Assembly (NCBI GenBank): GCA_024743255.1
Contig: JANSWY010000033.1
Span: 1-46,536, forward strand
Length of the DNA: 46,536 nt
Direction: 5' to 3'
Source of the DNA: a bacterium
GTDB taxonomy: Bacteria; Bacteroidota; Bacteroidia; Cytophagales; Cyclobacteriaceae
In this document: piece after piece, positions 24,870 through 33,897 of the stretch
Position numbering within the stretch: position 1 is the stretch's first letter
Layout of the letters: each line of letters opens with the position of its first letter
Made by a program: the position numbers and the translations under genes
The notes under the pieces: generated by a model
The model's input: only the letters and a program-made list of their open reading frames with translations
Database searches by the model: none
What the model was told of the DNA's origin: nothing

Positions 24870-25940
24870 CTATTCAAACTCACCCTCTACTCGCATCTGG
24901 GTAGAGGGTTTTTTATGATCTGAATCTTTCATAAAGGATTTCCCTAACCACTCACCTATTCTAATAGAAGCCTGTAAACTGGCCCATGAGGTTAATGCCA
25001 GTATTCCCTTATCGTCATACCCAACAGTTCTTAATGCGCTGATATTTTTCTCCGAAATCTGCTGCGGTTGAAATGCAACTTTCTTCAAATAAGAAGTGGT
25101 CATAGCATTCTTTCCTAAAATAGCTACTCCTTCAGTTTTCCGCTCATCAACAACTCCAATCCATTCTGATAATGCCTCTAGAAAATCTGCTTGTGAATCT
25201 ACTGGAATATGTACATTGGCTAATTTGTTTGCCTCTTTCAAAAAGGATACCCAAACATTCTTTATTCTCAAATTAGAATCTAACCAAGAAAGCCTGGGAT
25301 CATCAATATCATCAGGATCATCGAAAATTCCAGGCTCAAGATTTTCTTTAGCTTTTCTTCTAAGAAATAATGAATTGATCTTCCTCAACACTGATCGAAC
25401 CAGCTTAAACTCGACTGATAATGGTGAGTCCTTTAAGAATATTTCAACCAGATGATTTACGTAATTAACAAACAGAGCAGTACCAATAATTTCTGGAGCT
25501 TCCTCTTTGCTGAACGGTGTGTTTCTTACAAAATAGGATTCTTTGTTTGTATGACTCAGGGCCCAATAAATTAACTTCATTTGCTTCTGGTCTACTATTT
25601 CAGAAAGATCGCAGACCGGTAAACCCGCTGCTCCCTTTTTATCTCCCAGAGCTCCAAGCATTGCCGCATGTTGGTCTATGCAGAAAGTACAATCATTTGA
25701 CAAGCTGACAGCTGTGGCTATTGATTCTTTATAATTCCGCTCAACATGCTCCTTCACCATTACAGTTTCTCTCATCACATTCCACCATGCCTGAAGCAGA
25801 GTTGGGTGAAGTGAATGTATACTGGCGGGATCACCTCCAGGTAGTTTCCCTACCGGAAGAAAGTCCCTACTGATCATGCGATATACATTTGCCAATAATC
25901 CAGAGGATCTTGAGGCACTGACGGGTTTGATGTATCTCAT
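24870..25940 (-). CDS. AhpD-like (carboxymuconolactone decarboxylase family) protein, 356 aa
   Basis: All-helical protein with the AhpD redox motif C84-T-F-C87-I-D-Q-H91 (C-x-x-C-x-x-x-H), the thiol pair and proton relay of alkylhydroperoxidase D-like enzymes. The protein is about twice the length of classical AhpD. The second half (about 240-340, ADFLEALSEWIG...SEKNISALRTVGYDDKGILALTSWASLQASIRIGEWLG) repeats the helical pattern but has no C-x-x-C, so it may be a degenerate second domain. Likely role: thiol-dependent peroxide or disulfide chemistry in the cytoplasm. It is convergent to the sulfite reductase gene, and that gene's terminator lies inside its last codons. Confidence 0.82.
   Translation of the reverse strand: MRYIKPVSASRSSGLLANVYRMISRDFLPVGKLPGGDPASIHSLHPTLLQAWWNVMRETVMVKEHVERNYKESIATAVSLSNDCTFCIDQHAAMLGALGDKKGAAGLPVCDLSEIVDQKQMKLIYWALSHTNKESYFVRNTPFSKEEAPEIIGTALFVNYVNHLVEIFLKDSPLSVEFKLVRSVLRKINSLFLRRKAKENLEPGIFDDPDDIDDPRLSWLDSNLRIKNVWVSFLKEANKLANVHIPVDSQADFLEALSEWIGVVDERKTEGVAILGKNAMTTSYLKKVAFQPQQISEKNISALRTVGYDDKGILALTSWASLQASIRIGEWLGKSFMKDSDHKKPSTQMRVEGEFE
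24883..24914 (+). terminator. Terminator of the metZ/sulfite reductase unit
   Basis: Perfect 8-bp GC-rich stem CCCTCTAC (24883-24890) / GTAGAGGG (24901-24908), 10-nt loop, then six T. It serves the + strand and overlaps the last 13 or so codons of the convergent AhpD-like gene. Confidence 0.9.
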
Positions 25941-26028
25941 TCCACTCTAATTCTCCTGAAGCAAATATGAGAACTCACCAAGGAAATGAAAATATTAGTA
26001 GGTATACATTAGGGAGACATTGAAGGTT

Positions 26029-26598
26029 TTATGCCCCAATTCTGCGAGAAATGAGGCCTTTTACCTTAGAATGAAAAAAACCAGGCTTTTGTGTTCGCCA
26101 GTTTGGGATTTGTAATGTGCCGCCAAAATTGACGTAACTATCTATATTAAAATTAGTCATTTCATCAATTACATGCTCTCTAAAATTAACAGCAGCTATC
26201 CATCCATCCTCAATTTCTTCAAACCACTCCTCATAATAACAGTCATCAGACCCGTGAAAATTCATAATATTTTCACCAAGAAGGATGTATTCTTTTATTC
26301 CATTATAACTAAGGTGCTCCAGAATATTTCTCTTCAGGTGCATGATGTCATTGTGAAGCGCATCATTCCACTCACCTATAAATTCAATGATCGCATATCC
26401 CTGATCATAGTCAACATACAATAATTTCAGATATAGTGTCTCTGAACCGAAGAAGTCCCACCCTGGCGCTATGTAATATCCGTATATAGTTTCGGATAAA
26501 AGGTCATAATTATACTGCTTTCCTTCAAAGGGGGAATAAGGATCCTCCGAAGAATCGTAGTACTGTTGCCAGCGGTGGTACGGTTCAATATCGTGCAT
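26029..26598 (-). CDS. Conserved Bacteroidota protein of unknown function, 189 aa
   Basis: Cytoplasmic protein without signal peptide, Tyr- and Trp-rich (MHDIEPYHRWQQYYDSSEDP; GWDFFGSETLYLKLLYVDYD; IIEFIGEWNDALHNDIMHLK; NFHGSDDCYYEEWFEEIED). I recall this as a conserved uncharacterised family in Bacteroidota, without known function. It starts 4 bp after the secreted nuclease stop, so it is cotranscribed with that gene. Whether the link is functional is unknown. Confidence 0.8.
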   Translation of the reverse strand: MHDIEPYHRWQQYYDSSEDPYSPFEGKQYNYDLLSETIYGYYIAPGWDFFGSETLYLKLLYVDYDQGYAIIEFIGEWNDALHNDIMHLKRNILEHLSYNGIKEYILLGENIMNFHGSDDCYYEEWFEEIEDGWIAAVNFREHVIDEMTNFNIDSYVNFGGTLQIPNWRTQKPGFFHSKVKGLISRRIGA

Positions 26599-26602
26599 TA
26601 AA

Positions 26603-29107
26603 TCACTCCTTAATGATCTTGGTTGTCATCACAATGTTTCCAGATCTGTATGATAACAAATAGACTCCAGAATTTATATTTCTCAATGATAACTGACCTT
26701 CTTCTCCTTGAATTGTTCCGGACATTACAATTTCACCAGCTAATGTGGTAATATCATATTGCCATTTCGCAACCTCCGGGAAGAATAAGTTAACAAAGTC
26801 TGAAGTTGGAACCGGGTATAATTCAACTGCTATTAATTCTCCATTCGAAGAAGTAACATCCGAAACCACAAAGTCATCCGCCGAACGTGGCTGAATAGCA
26901 TACGTTCCACTCAGATCAGAAATAAATCCTGATACTTGTACATCTTTGGATGGAATATCTTCTCCCACCAAAGGATGAGTTGATATACCTAACCTAAATC
27001 CAATTGAATTTGTTCCATCCGTCAATGTGTATGTAGTTGCAGCTTCAAAGCTCCCTGATTCAACAAAACTCAAATAAGGCAGTTCAACCAACTCAGATTC
27101 ATAATCCTCTCCAACTTCAGTTACTGATGTAACACTTTGTGGATCCGGAATAGTTGCATCTGAAGAAATTACTTCAATCGTAATTGGCTGCTCGGATATT
27201 TGTAAAGTACCATTGAAATCAGCCAAATAACCTTTCACAGTGACACTATCTCCAGCAACAAGATCTGCAGACAACTGTCCATCTTCTAGACTTCTCACAA
27301 CAATTCCCGCTGAACCGTCAAATAAAATTCTATTCGAAGAGCTATTATTTTCTCCAGCTACAATTACACCTGTTACAAACACCTCTTCACCAATATCCTC
27401 CAGTCTAGCATCCTCAATTAAAGAAGGAGTACTAACTACCAAATCAGCTGCTGTTCTTGGAGATACTTGATAATCATCTCCAAACTGGCCTACAAAACCC
27501 ACCAAATCAAATTCACCTGTAGGAATCTCTTCGCCTACTAATGGGTGGCTGGATGAACCTAATCTAAATACCAGATTGTTTGCTCCATCAGTAACAGTGA
27601 AATTACCATCAGCTCCTCCACCTTGAAAAGTACCAGTCTCTACAAATGTCAGATTCTCCAGTCTTACTAGTTGAGATTCATATTCTTCTCCAATCTGGCT
27701 AATTGCTAATAGAGTTGGTTCAGGTAGAGTAGCCCCTTGAGATATTAGATCAATAGTTATTGGCGACTCTTCTATCTGTAATAGGTTGTTGTATTCAGAC
27801 AAGGTACCTTGAACGTTTACACTATCACCCAACACCAGGTTTGATGATTCATTGCCATCATCAAAACTTCTTACAACGATTCCCGCTGTGCCATCATAAA
27901 TTACTCTGTTGGCTGAGCTATTATTCTCACCGCCAATTACAACCCCAGTTACAAAAACGGTCTCTCCTACTCCTCTATCTCTTGCAGTTGAAATATCGAT
28001 CATATCCAGATTACCTTCAGTAACTATAACAGATATGGTTTGAGTTGTGGCGTTTGTACTTGTGTGGCTAATATTAGAGTTATAAGTTAAACCGTCCTCC
28101 TGCTGAGGTTCGGCTTTCACAAAAATTTCTTGATTCACTTCTCCATCTACTGGAGTGAGTGTAATTGAGTTACTATAGTTAGTCTCGTCAGTTGAAAGTG
28201 AAAATGGAGCATCTACAGTGATTGTTAAATCATCTACCAGATTATAGGCCTTAACACTATATGACTCAACCAGAAACTCTCCAAAAGGAATCTTATCAAA
28301 GTTTCCATTAAAAGCACCTTGACTTAAAATTATTAGTGGGTCAGAAGCTGTCCCCCAGATGTCACCAACCCAATCTGGATTATCGACAAAAGGATTCCTA
28401 TTGCCCTGATACCCATATACACCTTCGTTTCTTTCTCTTTCTTCATCACTCACGGGATCCAATTGGTGCCATTGTAATAAGGCTAATAAATCCCCTAGTT
28501 CAGGATCTGGGCTTGAGGTGGTCCCATCTACTAGTTCCAGGTCTAATTCCGAGTTATTGTATCGTGTAGCCATGTAGAACATCATTCTGGCTACATCTCC
28601 TTTTACTTCATCAATCGGCTCCCAGTAATCGCTATCAGTGTAGGTACCTGCAGCTTCACCTTCTTCATTTGCTTCAATATTATCAACAAAATTGAAGTCT
28701 TTATTACTCTTAGAAGAGTTAACTGTGGCGTCACAAGGTCTTAGGTGATGTACATCTCTGTAAGCCGTGTCTGCTTCATCAGGGAATCCATGAGATTTTG
28801 GCCATACGTGTTCTCTGTTCCAGAAATCAGGCTCATTGTTGCTAGCAAAATCGCTTTTTGATATCGACCTTCTTGAGTAGATCAATATTACATTATCTGA
28901 GTTGTCAGGATCTTCGTCCAGGTCTCTTAATAAGTCTCTTACTTCACCGTAAGTAAATGTGGTATGTCCTTTAATGATCTGATGAAGTTGGTTCTTCAAT
29001 TCTTCTCCAGTCAGTCCGTCTGTTCCATCATAATATCCTTCTGGTTGTGCATTACCAAAGGCATATAAAAACATAAAAGCCACAACGGCTATGATCCTAA
29101 GTCTCAT
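26603..29107 (-). CDS. Secreted endonuclease I family protein with duplicated OB-like region and T9SS sorting domain
   Basis: 834-residue extracellular nuclease that should degrade DNA and perhaps RNA. Residues 1-20 are a signal peptide. The endonuclease I domain (about 22-255) has W-N-R-E-H100-V-W-P-K-S-H-G, then D-V-H-H-L-R-P (His120/121) and V-N-S-S-K-S-N, matching the H-x-x-P and N/H metal-site pattern of EndA-type enzymes. After an Ig-like linker comes a tandem duplication of about 190 residues (about 365-555 and 556-745; VFVTGVVIGGENNSSANRV vs VFVTGVIVAGENNSSSNRI). Each half looks like paired OB-folds and may bind nucleic acid. The last 80 residues are a T9SS type-A domain (ELYPVPTSDFVNLFF...KIIKE). 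A hairpin separates it from the lipoprotein gene upstream. Probably part of a DNA-scavenging cluster. Confidence 0.92.
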   Translation of the reverse strand: MRLRIIAVVAFMFLYAFGNAQPEGYYDGTDGLTGEELKNQLHQIIKGHTTFTYGEVRDLLRDLDEDPDNSDNVILIYSRRSISKSDFASNNEPDFWNREHVWPKSHGFPDEADTAYRDVHHLRPCDATVNSSKSNKDFNFVDNIEANEEGEAAGTYTDSDYWEPIDEVKGDVARMMFYMATRYNNSELDLELVDGTTSSPDPELGDLLALLQWHQLDPVSDEERERNEGVYGYQGNRNPFVDNPDWVGDIWGTASDPLIILSQGAFNGNFDKIPFGEFLVESYSVKAYNLVDDLTITVDAPFSLSTDETNYSNSITLTPVDGEVNQEIFVKAEPQQEDGLTYNSNISHTSTNATTQTISVIVTEGNLDMIDISTARDRGVGETVFVTGVVIGGENNSSANRVIYDGTAGIVVRSFDDGNESSNLVLGDSVNVQGTLSEYNNLLQIEESPITIDLISQGATLPEPTLLAISQIGEEYESQLVRLENLTFVETGTFQGGGADGNFTVTDGANNLVFRLGSSSHPLVGEEIPTGEFDLVGFVGQFGDDYQVSPRTAADLVVSTPSLIEDARLEDIGEEVFVTGVIVAGENNSSSNRILFDGSAGIVVRSLEDGQLSADLVAGDSVTVKGYLADFNGTLQISEQPITIEVISSDATIPDPQSVTSVTEVGEDYESELVELPYLSFVESGSFEAATTYTLTDGTNSIGFRLGISTHPLVGEDIPSKDVQVSGFISDLSGTYAIQPRSADDFVVSDVTSSNGELIAVELYPVPTSDFVNLFFPEVAKWQYDITTLAGEIVMSGTIQGEEGQLSLRNINSGVYLLSYRSGNIVMTTKIIKE

Positions 29108-29127
29108 GGGTTAATATTTTAAAATGA

Positions 29128-29157
29128 GAAAAGCTACCACAAAGATGGTAGCTTTTC
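29128..29157 (-). terminator. Intercistronic hairpin/terminator between lipoprotein and nuclease genes
   Basis: Perfect 12-bp stem GAAAAGCTACCA (29128-29139) / TGGTAGCTTTTC (29146-29157), 6-nt loop, with A and T tracts on the flanks. On the minus strand the tail is TCATTTTAAAA. It is probably a partial terminator that lowers nuclease expression relative to the receptor genes, or a bidirectional stabilising hairpin. Confidence 0.7.
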
Positions 29158-29183
29158 ATTTATTATTTCAATTGAATTTCTAA

Positions 29184-31010
29184 TTAAGGAACTACAGGTC
29201 CTTCTACTACTTCCCAAACTCCAACGTCAACACACTGTAGTTTAGTAAATAAGAATCCGTCTTGTCCATCGTAAGTTGCACTAGTAATTTCAGCGAATAC
29301 ATCAATACCACTTACCTGAGGTGCCTGATCAGAGAATTTAATACCCATTAGTACTTCAAGACCTACTCCAACCTGAGAGATTGCAAGAGCTTCAGCCTCA
29401 GAAGTGGATAAACCTTCATACATCTCTTGACCTTCTTTTGAAGTAGTTCTGATATCAAAGTTTTCGAAGAATGAGTCAGCACCATATAGATCTTCTGCTG
29501 TACCAAAGCTATTTAGTAGATCAGGGAAATCCGGAGCAACCGCATCAACAATAATCTGATAGTCATCACTAGTCATAGTGAATACAATTGTAGGATCAAG
29601 GTTCCACTGTCCTTCACCTTTGATGTACTGCTCATCAACTTCAGAGATTAATAGACCAGTCCACTCACCGTTAGTGAATGTATATTTTTCAGGGATAGTA
29701 ACAACGCTACCGTTGAAGAATTTATAAACTACAACAAGCTCTTCACCTTCAACTGCAAATGGATACGTTTGGCTTAGGAAGCTAGGTAAGTAAGCATCAG
29801 CTGGAGCACTGCTTGAGAAGTTATCAAATCTTCCTGGGTCACCCATAGAGTTGTAATCTTCAGAAGATAGGTAGTAAGTATTATCTACTTCTTCCCACTC
29901 ATCTCCGTCAAATTCGAAGTAAATACCCTGGAAGTCCGAATCAAGATTTACATCGCCAGTTGCACTTTCGTCAATGATGAAAGATCTAGTGTAAGAAACA
30001 CCTCCACCATTGTTACCATACCAAACGTCAAAAGTAACATTGTAAACAATCTCGTCAGCTGCTAATGCATCTGGGTATGCTATTGATAAATATCTAGCAA
30101 TACCTTCATTGAATCTAGCCTCAACTCTCATTGAATCTTCCGCGTAATCAGCAGACCCATCAAAAATATCATCATCAAGACTGTTATCTGCGATCCAGTT
30201 CTTTCTGTTGTTAGAAGAACCAGAAGTATCATCAATTCTTCCGTCAAAGTTCTCGAAGAATGAGTTAGCACCGTAGTAATACTCTAAAGTACCAAAGCTA
30301 TCGATCCAATCATCACCTCTAACGCTTTGAGTTTCGGTAACTAACACTTCATATTCCGCAGACTCCATTGTGATATCAACAGTAGTGAATCCAGAGATAT
30401 CATCTCCATCAACTAACTTAAATACTGGATCTGGAAGTGGAACTTCACTTACAGAAGCAACATAATCGAATCTAGCTAATGCAAATTGTCCTTCAGCAGG
30501 ATCCTGAATATTAGATTCAAGAATTGCAGGAATTACACTAGAAGGAGTAGCTTCAGATGATAATACTTGTAACACTGCGTTGCTACCACCAGCTGTTGCA
30601 TAATCAGCGCCATCAAGTGTATAAGTAACAGCATTGTTATATCCTGCGAAATCCTCTCCATCTGCATTGTAAAGGTTATAGTTTACAACAACAGCATTTC
30701 CATCATTTAACTGAGGAAACATTCCGTCAAGAATACTAGGCATGAAGTCTGAAAGACTTACAGAAGCATTAAGAGCTTCATTACTTTCAACAAAATCAGC
30801 TAGTGCTGAGTCAGCTACAGTTCCTCTTGCATTTAATGCAGAAGCAATTGTACCATAGTCCTCAGAAAGTAAAGTATAATCCTGAGTTGCGATGAATCCC
30901 TGAGTTGATTCCGGGAATGCTTCGTCTAGTTCATCGTATGTATCTTCTAGTGGATCACAAGCAAAGACCACTGATAGAAGTACAATATATAGATATCTTA
31001 AGTTTTTCAT
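29184..31010 (-). CDS. Lipoprotein partner of the TonB-dependent receptor, 608 aa
   Basis: Outer-membrane lipoprotein, lipobox V-V-F-A-C18 followed by an acidic stretch (DPLEDTYDELDEAF) favouring surface exposure. The fold is built from repeats. Two copies of a block with SFGT...YYGA-x-SFFENFD-x-R occur (about 240-260 and 505-525), and two others with Y-x-L-x-S-E-D-Y occur (about 45 and 375), so the protein is an internal duplication. It follows the receptor gene by 27 bp and is surely cotranscribed. By analogy with SusC/SusD and other receptor-lipoprotein pairs it may bind the substrate and hand it to the receptor, but no SusD-like TPR fold is seen. Substrate not determined. Confidence 0.8.
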   Translation of the reverse strand: MKNLRYLYIVLLSVVFACDPLEDTYDELDEAFPESTQGFIATQDYTLLSEDYGTIASALNARGTVADSALADFVESNEALNASVSLSDFMPSILDGMFPQLNDGNAVVVNYNLYNADGEDFAGYNNAVTYTLDGADYATAGGSNAVLQVLSSEATPSSVIPAILESNIQDPAEGQFALARFDYVASVSEVPLPDPVFKLVDGDDISGFTTVDITMESAEYEVLVTETQSVRGDDWIDSFGTLEYYYGANSFFENFDGRIDDTSGSSNNRKNWIADNSLDDDIFDGSADYAEDSMRVEARFNEGIARYLSIAYPDALAADEIVYNVTFDVWYGNNGGGVSYTRSFIIDESATGDVNLDSDFQGIYFEFDGDEWEEVDNTYYLSSEDYNSMGDPGRFDNFSSSAPADAYLPSFLSQTYPFAVEGEELVVVYKFFNGSVVTIPEKYTFTNGEWTGLLISEVDEQYIKGEGQWNLDPTIVFTMTSDDYQIIVDAVAPDFPDLLNSFGTAEDLYGADSFFENFDIRTTSKEGQEMYEGLSTSEAEALAISQVGVGLEVLMGIKFSDQAPQVSGIDVFAEITSATYDGQDGFLFTKLQCVDVGVWEVVEGPVVP

Positions 31011-31037
31011 TTCTGTACTATTAAATAATTAGATGGT

Positions 31038-33668
31038 TTAGAAATTGAATTTCATTCCTACAGTAAATTGTCTACCTACACCAAACCAATGTAAAGCAGC
31101 ATCTGGAGTTAAGTTACCATCCTGAGAATCAGAGATGTATTCTGTATCAAGTAGGTTAGTAACATTTGCATACAATGCAGCGTCATTATCCCCAACCTTG
31201 AATCTATAGTTAGCTTTCACATCTAATAGAGCGAATTCATCTAATTTTCTTGGTTGTACTGGAGTGATATTTTCTACATCAGAAGACACTTGTCTGTCAA
31301 TTGGATTAAAGTCAGCATAGTTGTTTCCGAAGTAAGTCAAAGTACCACCAAACTTGAAGTTGCTTGTAAGGTTGTAGTCAAGTGAGAAAGCTGCAGTAGT
31401 TTGAGCAGCGTTACCAACTTTAAGACCTTTAATTGCCAATCTGTCGATAGTTCCAACAACGTTTCTATCCTCATCAAAGATTTGAGTAGAATCGATGTTG
31501 TTCTGCCATGTCCAGTCACCGAAAGAAGCCATAACTCTGATGTCAAGACCTGCAACTGGCTGCCATCCAGCATCAATTTCAATTCCCTGGTGAGTAGCAT
31601 CTACTCCTAAGATGTTAGCGAAGAAGATTTCGTTTGGCTCATCTCCGTTGATAGTTCTTGTGAAAGTTCTATCCATCCAAGTAGTTCTGTATAAGTTGAT
31701 GTTACCATTTAAAGTACTGCTTCTGTAACCATATCCAAGCTCGAAACTTAAGATTTTTTGGTTCTCAGCGTTTTCGTTAACACCGTTTGCGAAATTTTGG
31801 TAAACAGCTCTGAAGTCTGGAGCTTTTTCGAAGTAACCAAGGTTTGCGAATACATTGTGGTTTCTAGTAAGGTTGTAGTTAGCACCACCTTTTACTTGAT
31901 ATCCGAAGAAGTTAGCTTTTTCAGACTCCTGCTCGTAAGCTAGTGCGCTTTCAACATCATCATCATCTCCTAAAGCTGCAGCAAACTGAGCTCTAACAGC
32001 TGGATCCGCAAGGATAGCAGCTCTGTTTTCAGCGTTGAAGTATTGGAAATGATCAACTCTTTGATATTGAGTGTTAGAACCTGAAAGAGTAACGAATGCG
32101 TTAAGATCTCCTAAAGTATATTCTCCCTGAAGGAAACCACCAGCCCAGTTTACAAGACCGTCGTTGTTGTAATCTCTCTTGTCTCCAACTCTAAGCTGTC
32201 TGTTAGGATTGTTAACATCATCGTTATCAAGAGCGTAAGATGCTCCTAAAAGGTTTGTTACTTCAGAGAAGTGAAGACCTTTGTAGTATCTGTAATCAAC
32301 TCCAGCAAGGAAGTTGAAGTTTTGACTTACATTTTTAGTATAAGTACTAAGTACTCCATACCAGTTGTGGTCATTTCTAGAAGCTCTTAGGTAGCTGATA
32401 GCATTTCCATCAGTCGCTTCAAGGTTTCTGTCAACAGCTGCATCTAAATCGATTGGGCTATACTGGTCACCAGTTCTATCGAAAGCAGTACCAGCAGCTC
32501 CACCTCCACCACCAGTACCATAAGAAGCATAAACTGCAGTAGATAGTTCTGATGTAGCGTCGATTGTCCAGTAGTGATTTAAAGAGAATTGCGGCTTGTG
32601 GTAGAAGTTATCTTCTACGTGTACAACTTCTCCGTTTAGGATACCCCAATCTGGGTTGAATCTTCTTTCCTGAGGAGCATTTCTAACATCGCTGATAGAA
32701 AGTCTGCTTTGTCTTTGTCCGTGTCTCTGAGGAGCACCAAAACCAGTTAAAGAGATTGTGTGAGAGTCGTTGATAATTTTTGAAACGTTGAAGAAGTAGT
32801 TCCATCCAATGAACTCAGTTCCTTCAGCCCATCCATCACCAGTGATTCTTGCACCCTGGATAGAAACAGCCCAGTTGTCTTCAGTTAATCCTGTACTTAA
32901 AGAGAAAGCAGTTTTTTCGTAGTTGTTATTACCTCTACCGTAGTAAAGAGAACCACCTTTGTTTGCTTCAGTTGTGTTTGTAAGGATGTTGATTGTTCCT
33001 CCAATAGAAGGTACAGCTACTTTAGAAGCACCTAGACCTCTTTGTACCTGCATAGTTCTTGTAACATCAGTTAAACCAGCCCAGTTTGACCAGTAAACTC
33101 TACCGTTTTCCATGTCGTTAACTGGTACTCCATTGATAAGTACTGCAACGTTAACATCGTTGAATCCTCTAACAGCAATTCTAGAGTCTCCGTATCCACC
33201 ACCTTGTTTAGTAGCGTATACACCTGGAGAAGTTTTAAGTAATTCAGGAAATTCCTGGTTACTAGCTACTTCTTCGATTTGTTTTCTTCCGATACTAGAT
33301 ACAGCAACTGGAGTTTTTCTGTCAATAGCAACAGAAGCAACTACCTCAATCTCAGCCAGACCAATAACATCAGCCTTGATTTTAACGTTACCTAGATTTC
33401 CAGTACCTAATACAGCTAGGTCTAGTTCAGTGTCTCTGTAACCAACATAAGACACAGTCAATTTAGCGTCAGAAGGTACATTTTTTAGAACAAACATCCC
33501 GTTAATGTCGGTTACTGTTCCCGTAGTAGTTCCGGCAATGCTGATTGCAGCTCCAATTAGAGCTTCCTCCGTATCTGCATCAACCAAGAATCCCTGCACA
33601 TTACTTTGTGCAAACGCGTTAATGGATATGAATCCACTAACCATCATTAGTAGTAAAATTCTCTTCAT
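31038..33668 (-). CDS. TonB-dependent outer-membrane receptor
   Basis: 876-residue receptor, shorter than SusC-type proteins (about 1000). Signal peptide to about residue 20 (MKRILLLMMVSGFISINAFA), a CarboxypepD-regulatory-like domain at about 22-105 (VQGFLVDADTEEALIGAAI...VSYVGYRDTEL), a plug domain at about 115-230 (AVSSIGRKQIEEVAS...GGYGDSRIAVRGFNDVNVAVLINGVP), then a 22-strand barrel ending in F (VGMKFNF). Energised by TonB-ExbBD, it imports a large ligand across the outer membrane. Located first in a unit with a lipoprotein and a secreted nuclease, so nucleic-acid fragments, or an ion or cofactor released with them, are plausible. Candidate promoter and Pho-box-like repeats lie upstream. 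Confidence 0.93.
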   Translation of the reverse strand: MKRILLLMMVSGFISINAFAQSNVQGFLVDADTEEALIGAAISIAGTTTGTVTDINGMFVLKNVPSDAKLTVSYVGYRDTELDLAVLGTGNLGNVKIKADVIGLAEIEVVASVAIDRKTPVAVSSIGRKQIEEVASNQEFPELLKTSPGVYATKQGGGYGDSRIAVRGFNDVNVAVLINGVPVNDMENGRVYWSNWAGLTDVTRTMQVQRGLGASKVAVPSIGGTINILTNTTEANKGGSLYYGRGNNNYEKTAFSLSTGLTEDNWAVSIQGARITGDGWAEGTEFIGWNYFFNVSKIINDSHTISLTGFGAPQRHGQRQSRLSISDVRNAPQERRFNPDWGILNGEVVHVEDNFYHKPQFSLNHYWTIDATSELSTAVYASYGTGGGGGAAGTAFDRTGDQYSPIDLDAAVDRNLEATDGNAISYLRASRNDHNWYGVLSTYTKNVSQNFNFLAGVDYRYYKGLHFSEVTNLLGASYALDNDDVNNPNRQLRVGDKRDYNNDGLVNWAGGFLQGEYTLGDLNAFVTLSGSNTQYQRVDHFQYFNAENRAAILADPAVRAQFAAALGDDDDVESALAYEQESEKANFFGYQVKGGANYNLTRNHNVFANLGYFEKAPDFRAVYQNFANGVNENAENQKILSFELGYGYRSSTLNGNINLYRTTWMDRTFTRTINGDEPNEIFFANILGVDATHQGIEIDAGWQPVAGLDIRVMASFGDWTWQNNIDSTQIFDEDRNVVGTIDRLAIKGLKVGNAAQTTAAFSLDYNLTSNFKFGGTLTYFGNNYADFNPIDRQVSSDVENITPVQPRKLDEFALLDVKANYRFKVGDNDAALYANVTNLLDTEYISDSQDGNLTPDAALHWFGVGRQFTVGMKFNF

Positions 33669-33699
33669 TAGAAATAATTTTAATTCAAACTTCCAAGCG

Positions 33700-33707
33700 C
33701 AAATTTA
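33700..33707 (-). promoter_or_regulatory. -7 box of the receptor operon (TAAATTTG)
   Basis: On the minus strand TAAATTTG matches TAnnTTTG; the transcript would start at about 33693, giving a leader of about 25 nt. No -33 TTG lies 19-21 bp upstream, which is common for activator-dependent promoters. Confidence 0.55.
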
Positions 33708-33754
33708 TATGGTATTAATGGGATGGTTGATTTATGTCACTTTAATTTTTTGTG

Positions 33755-33897
33755 AATGTTGTTAACATTAAGTTAACATTGACTCTTTTGGATGGGTACT
33801 ATTCACATTTAAACAGGCTACAATGGAGAGAAACTAGAAGTAATAACACAAATAGGCATAAGTACCTACTGTTTTATGTTAACATCAGGTTAATATT
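33755..33897 (-). promoter_or_regulatory. Two pairs of 11-bp-spaced TTAACA direct repeats (candidate operators)
   Basis: Pair 1 is TTAACA-N5-TTAACA (33762-33778), with a flanking AATGTT making the palindrome AATGTT-GTT-AACATT (33755-33769). Pair 2 is TTAACA-N5-TTAATA (33879-33895), overlapping the 3' end of murQ. Repeats with 11-bp period are the binding mode of PhoB/OmpR-type response regulators, and TTAACA repeats resemble the B. subtilis PhoP box. Pair 1 lies about 70-85 bp upstream of the predicted transcript start; the pairs are 117 bp apart. The repeats read as TGTTAA on the receptor's coding strand. Confidence 0.45.

Noticed and set aside
33112-33765. Plus-strand frames antisense to the TonB receptor N-terminus
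   Set aside because: Ser/Pro-rich shadow frames of a well-supported receptor; no start signals.
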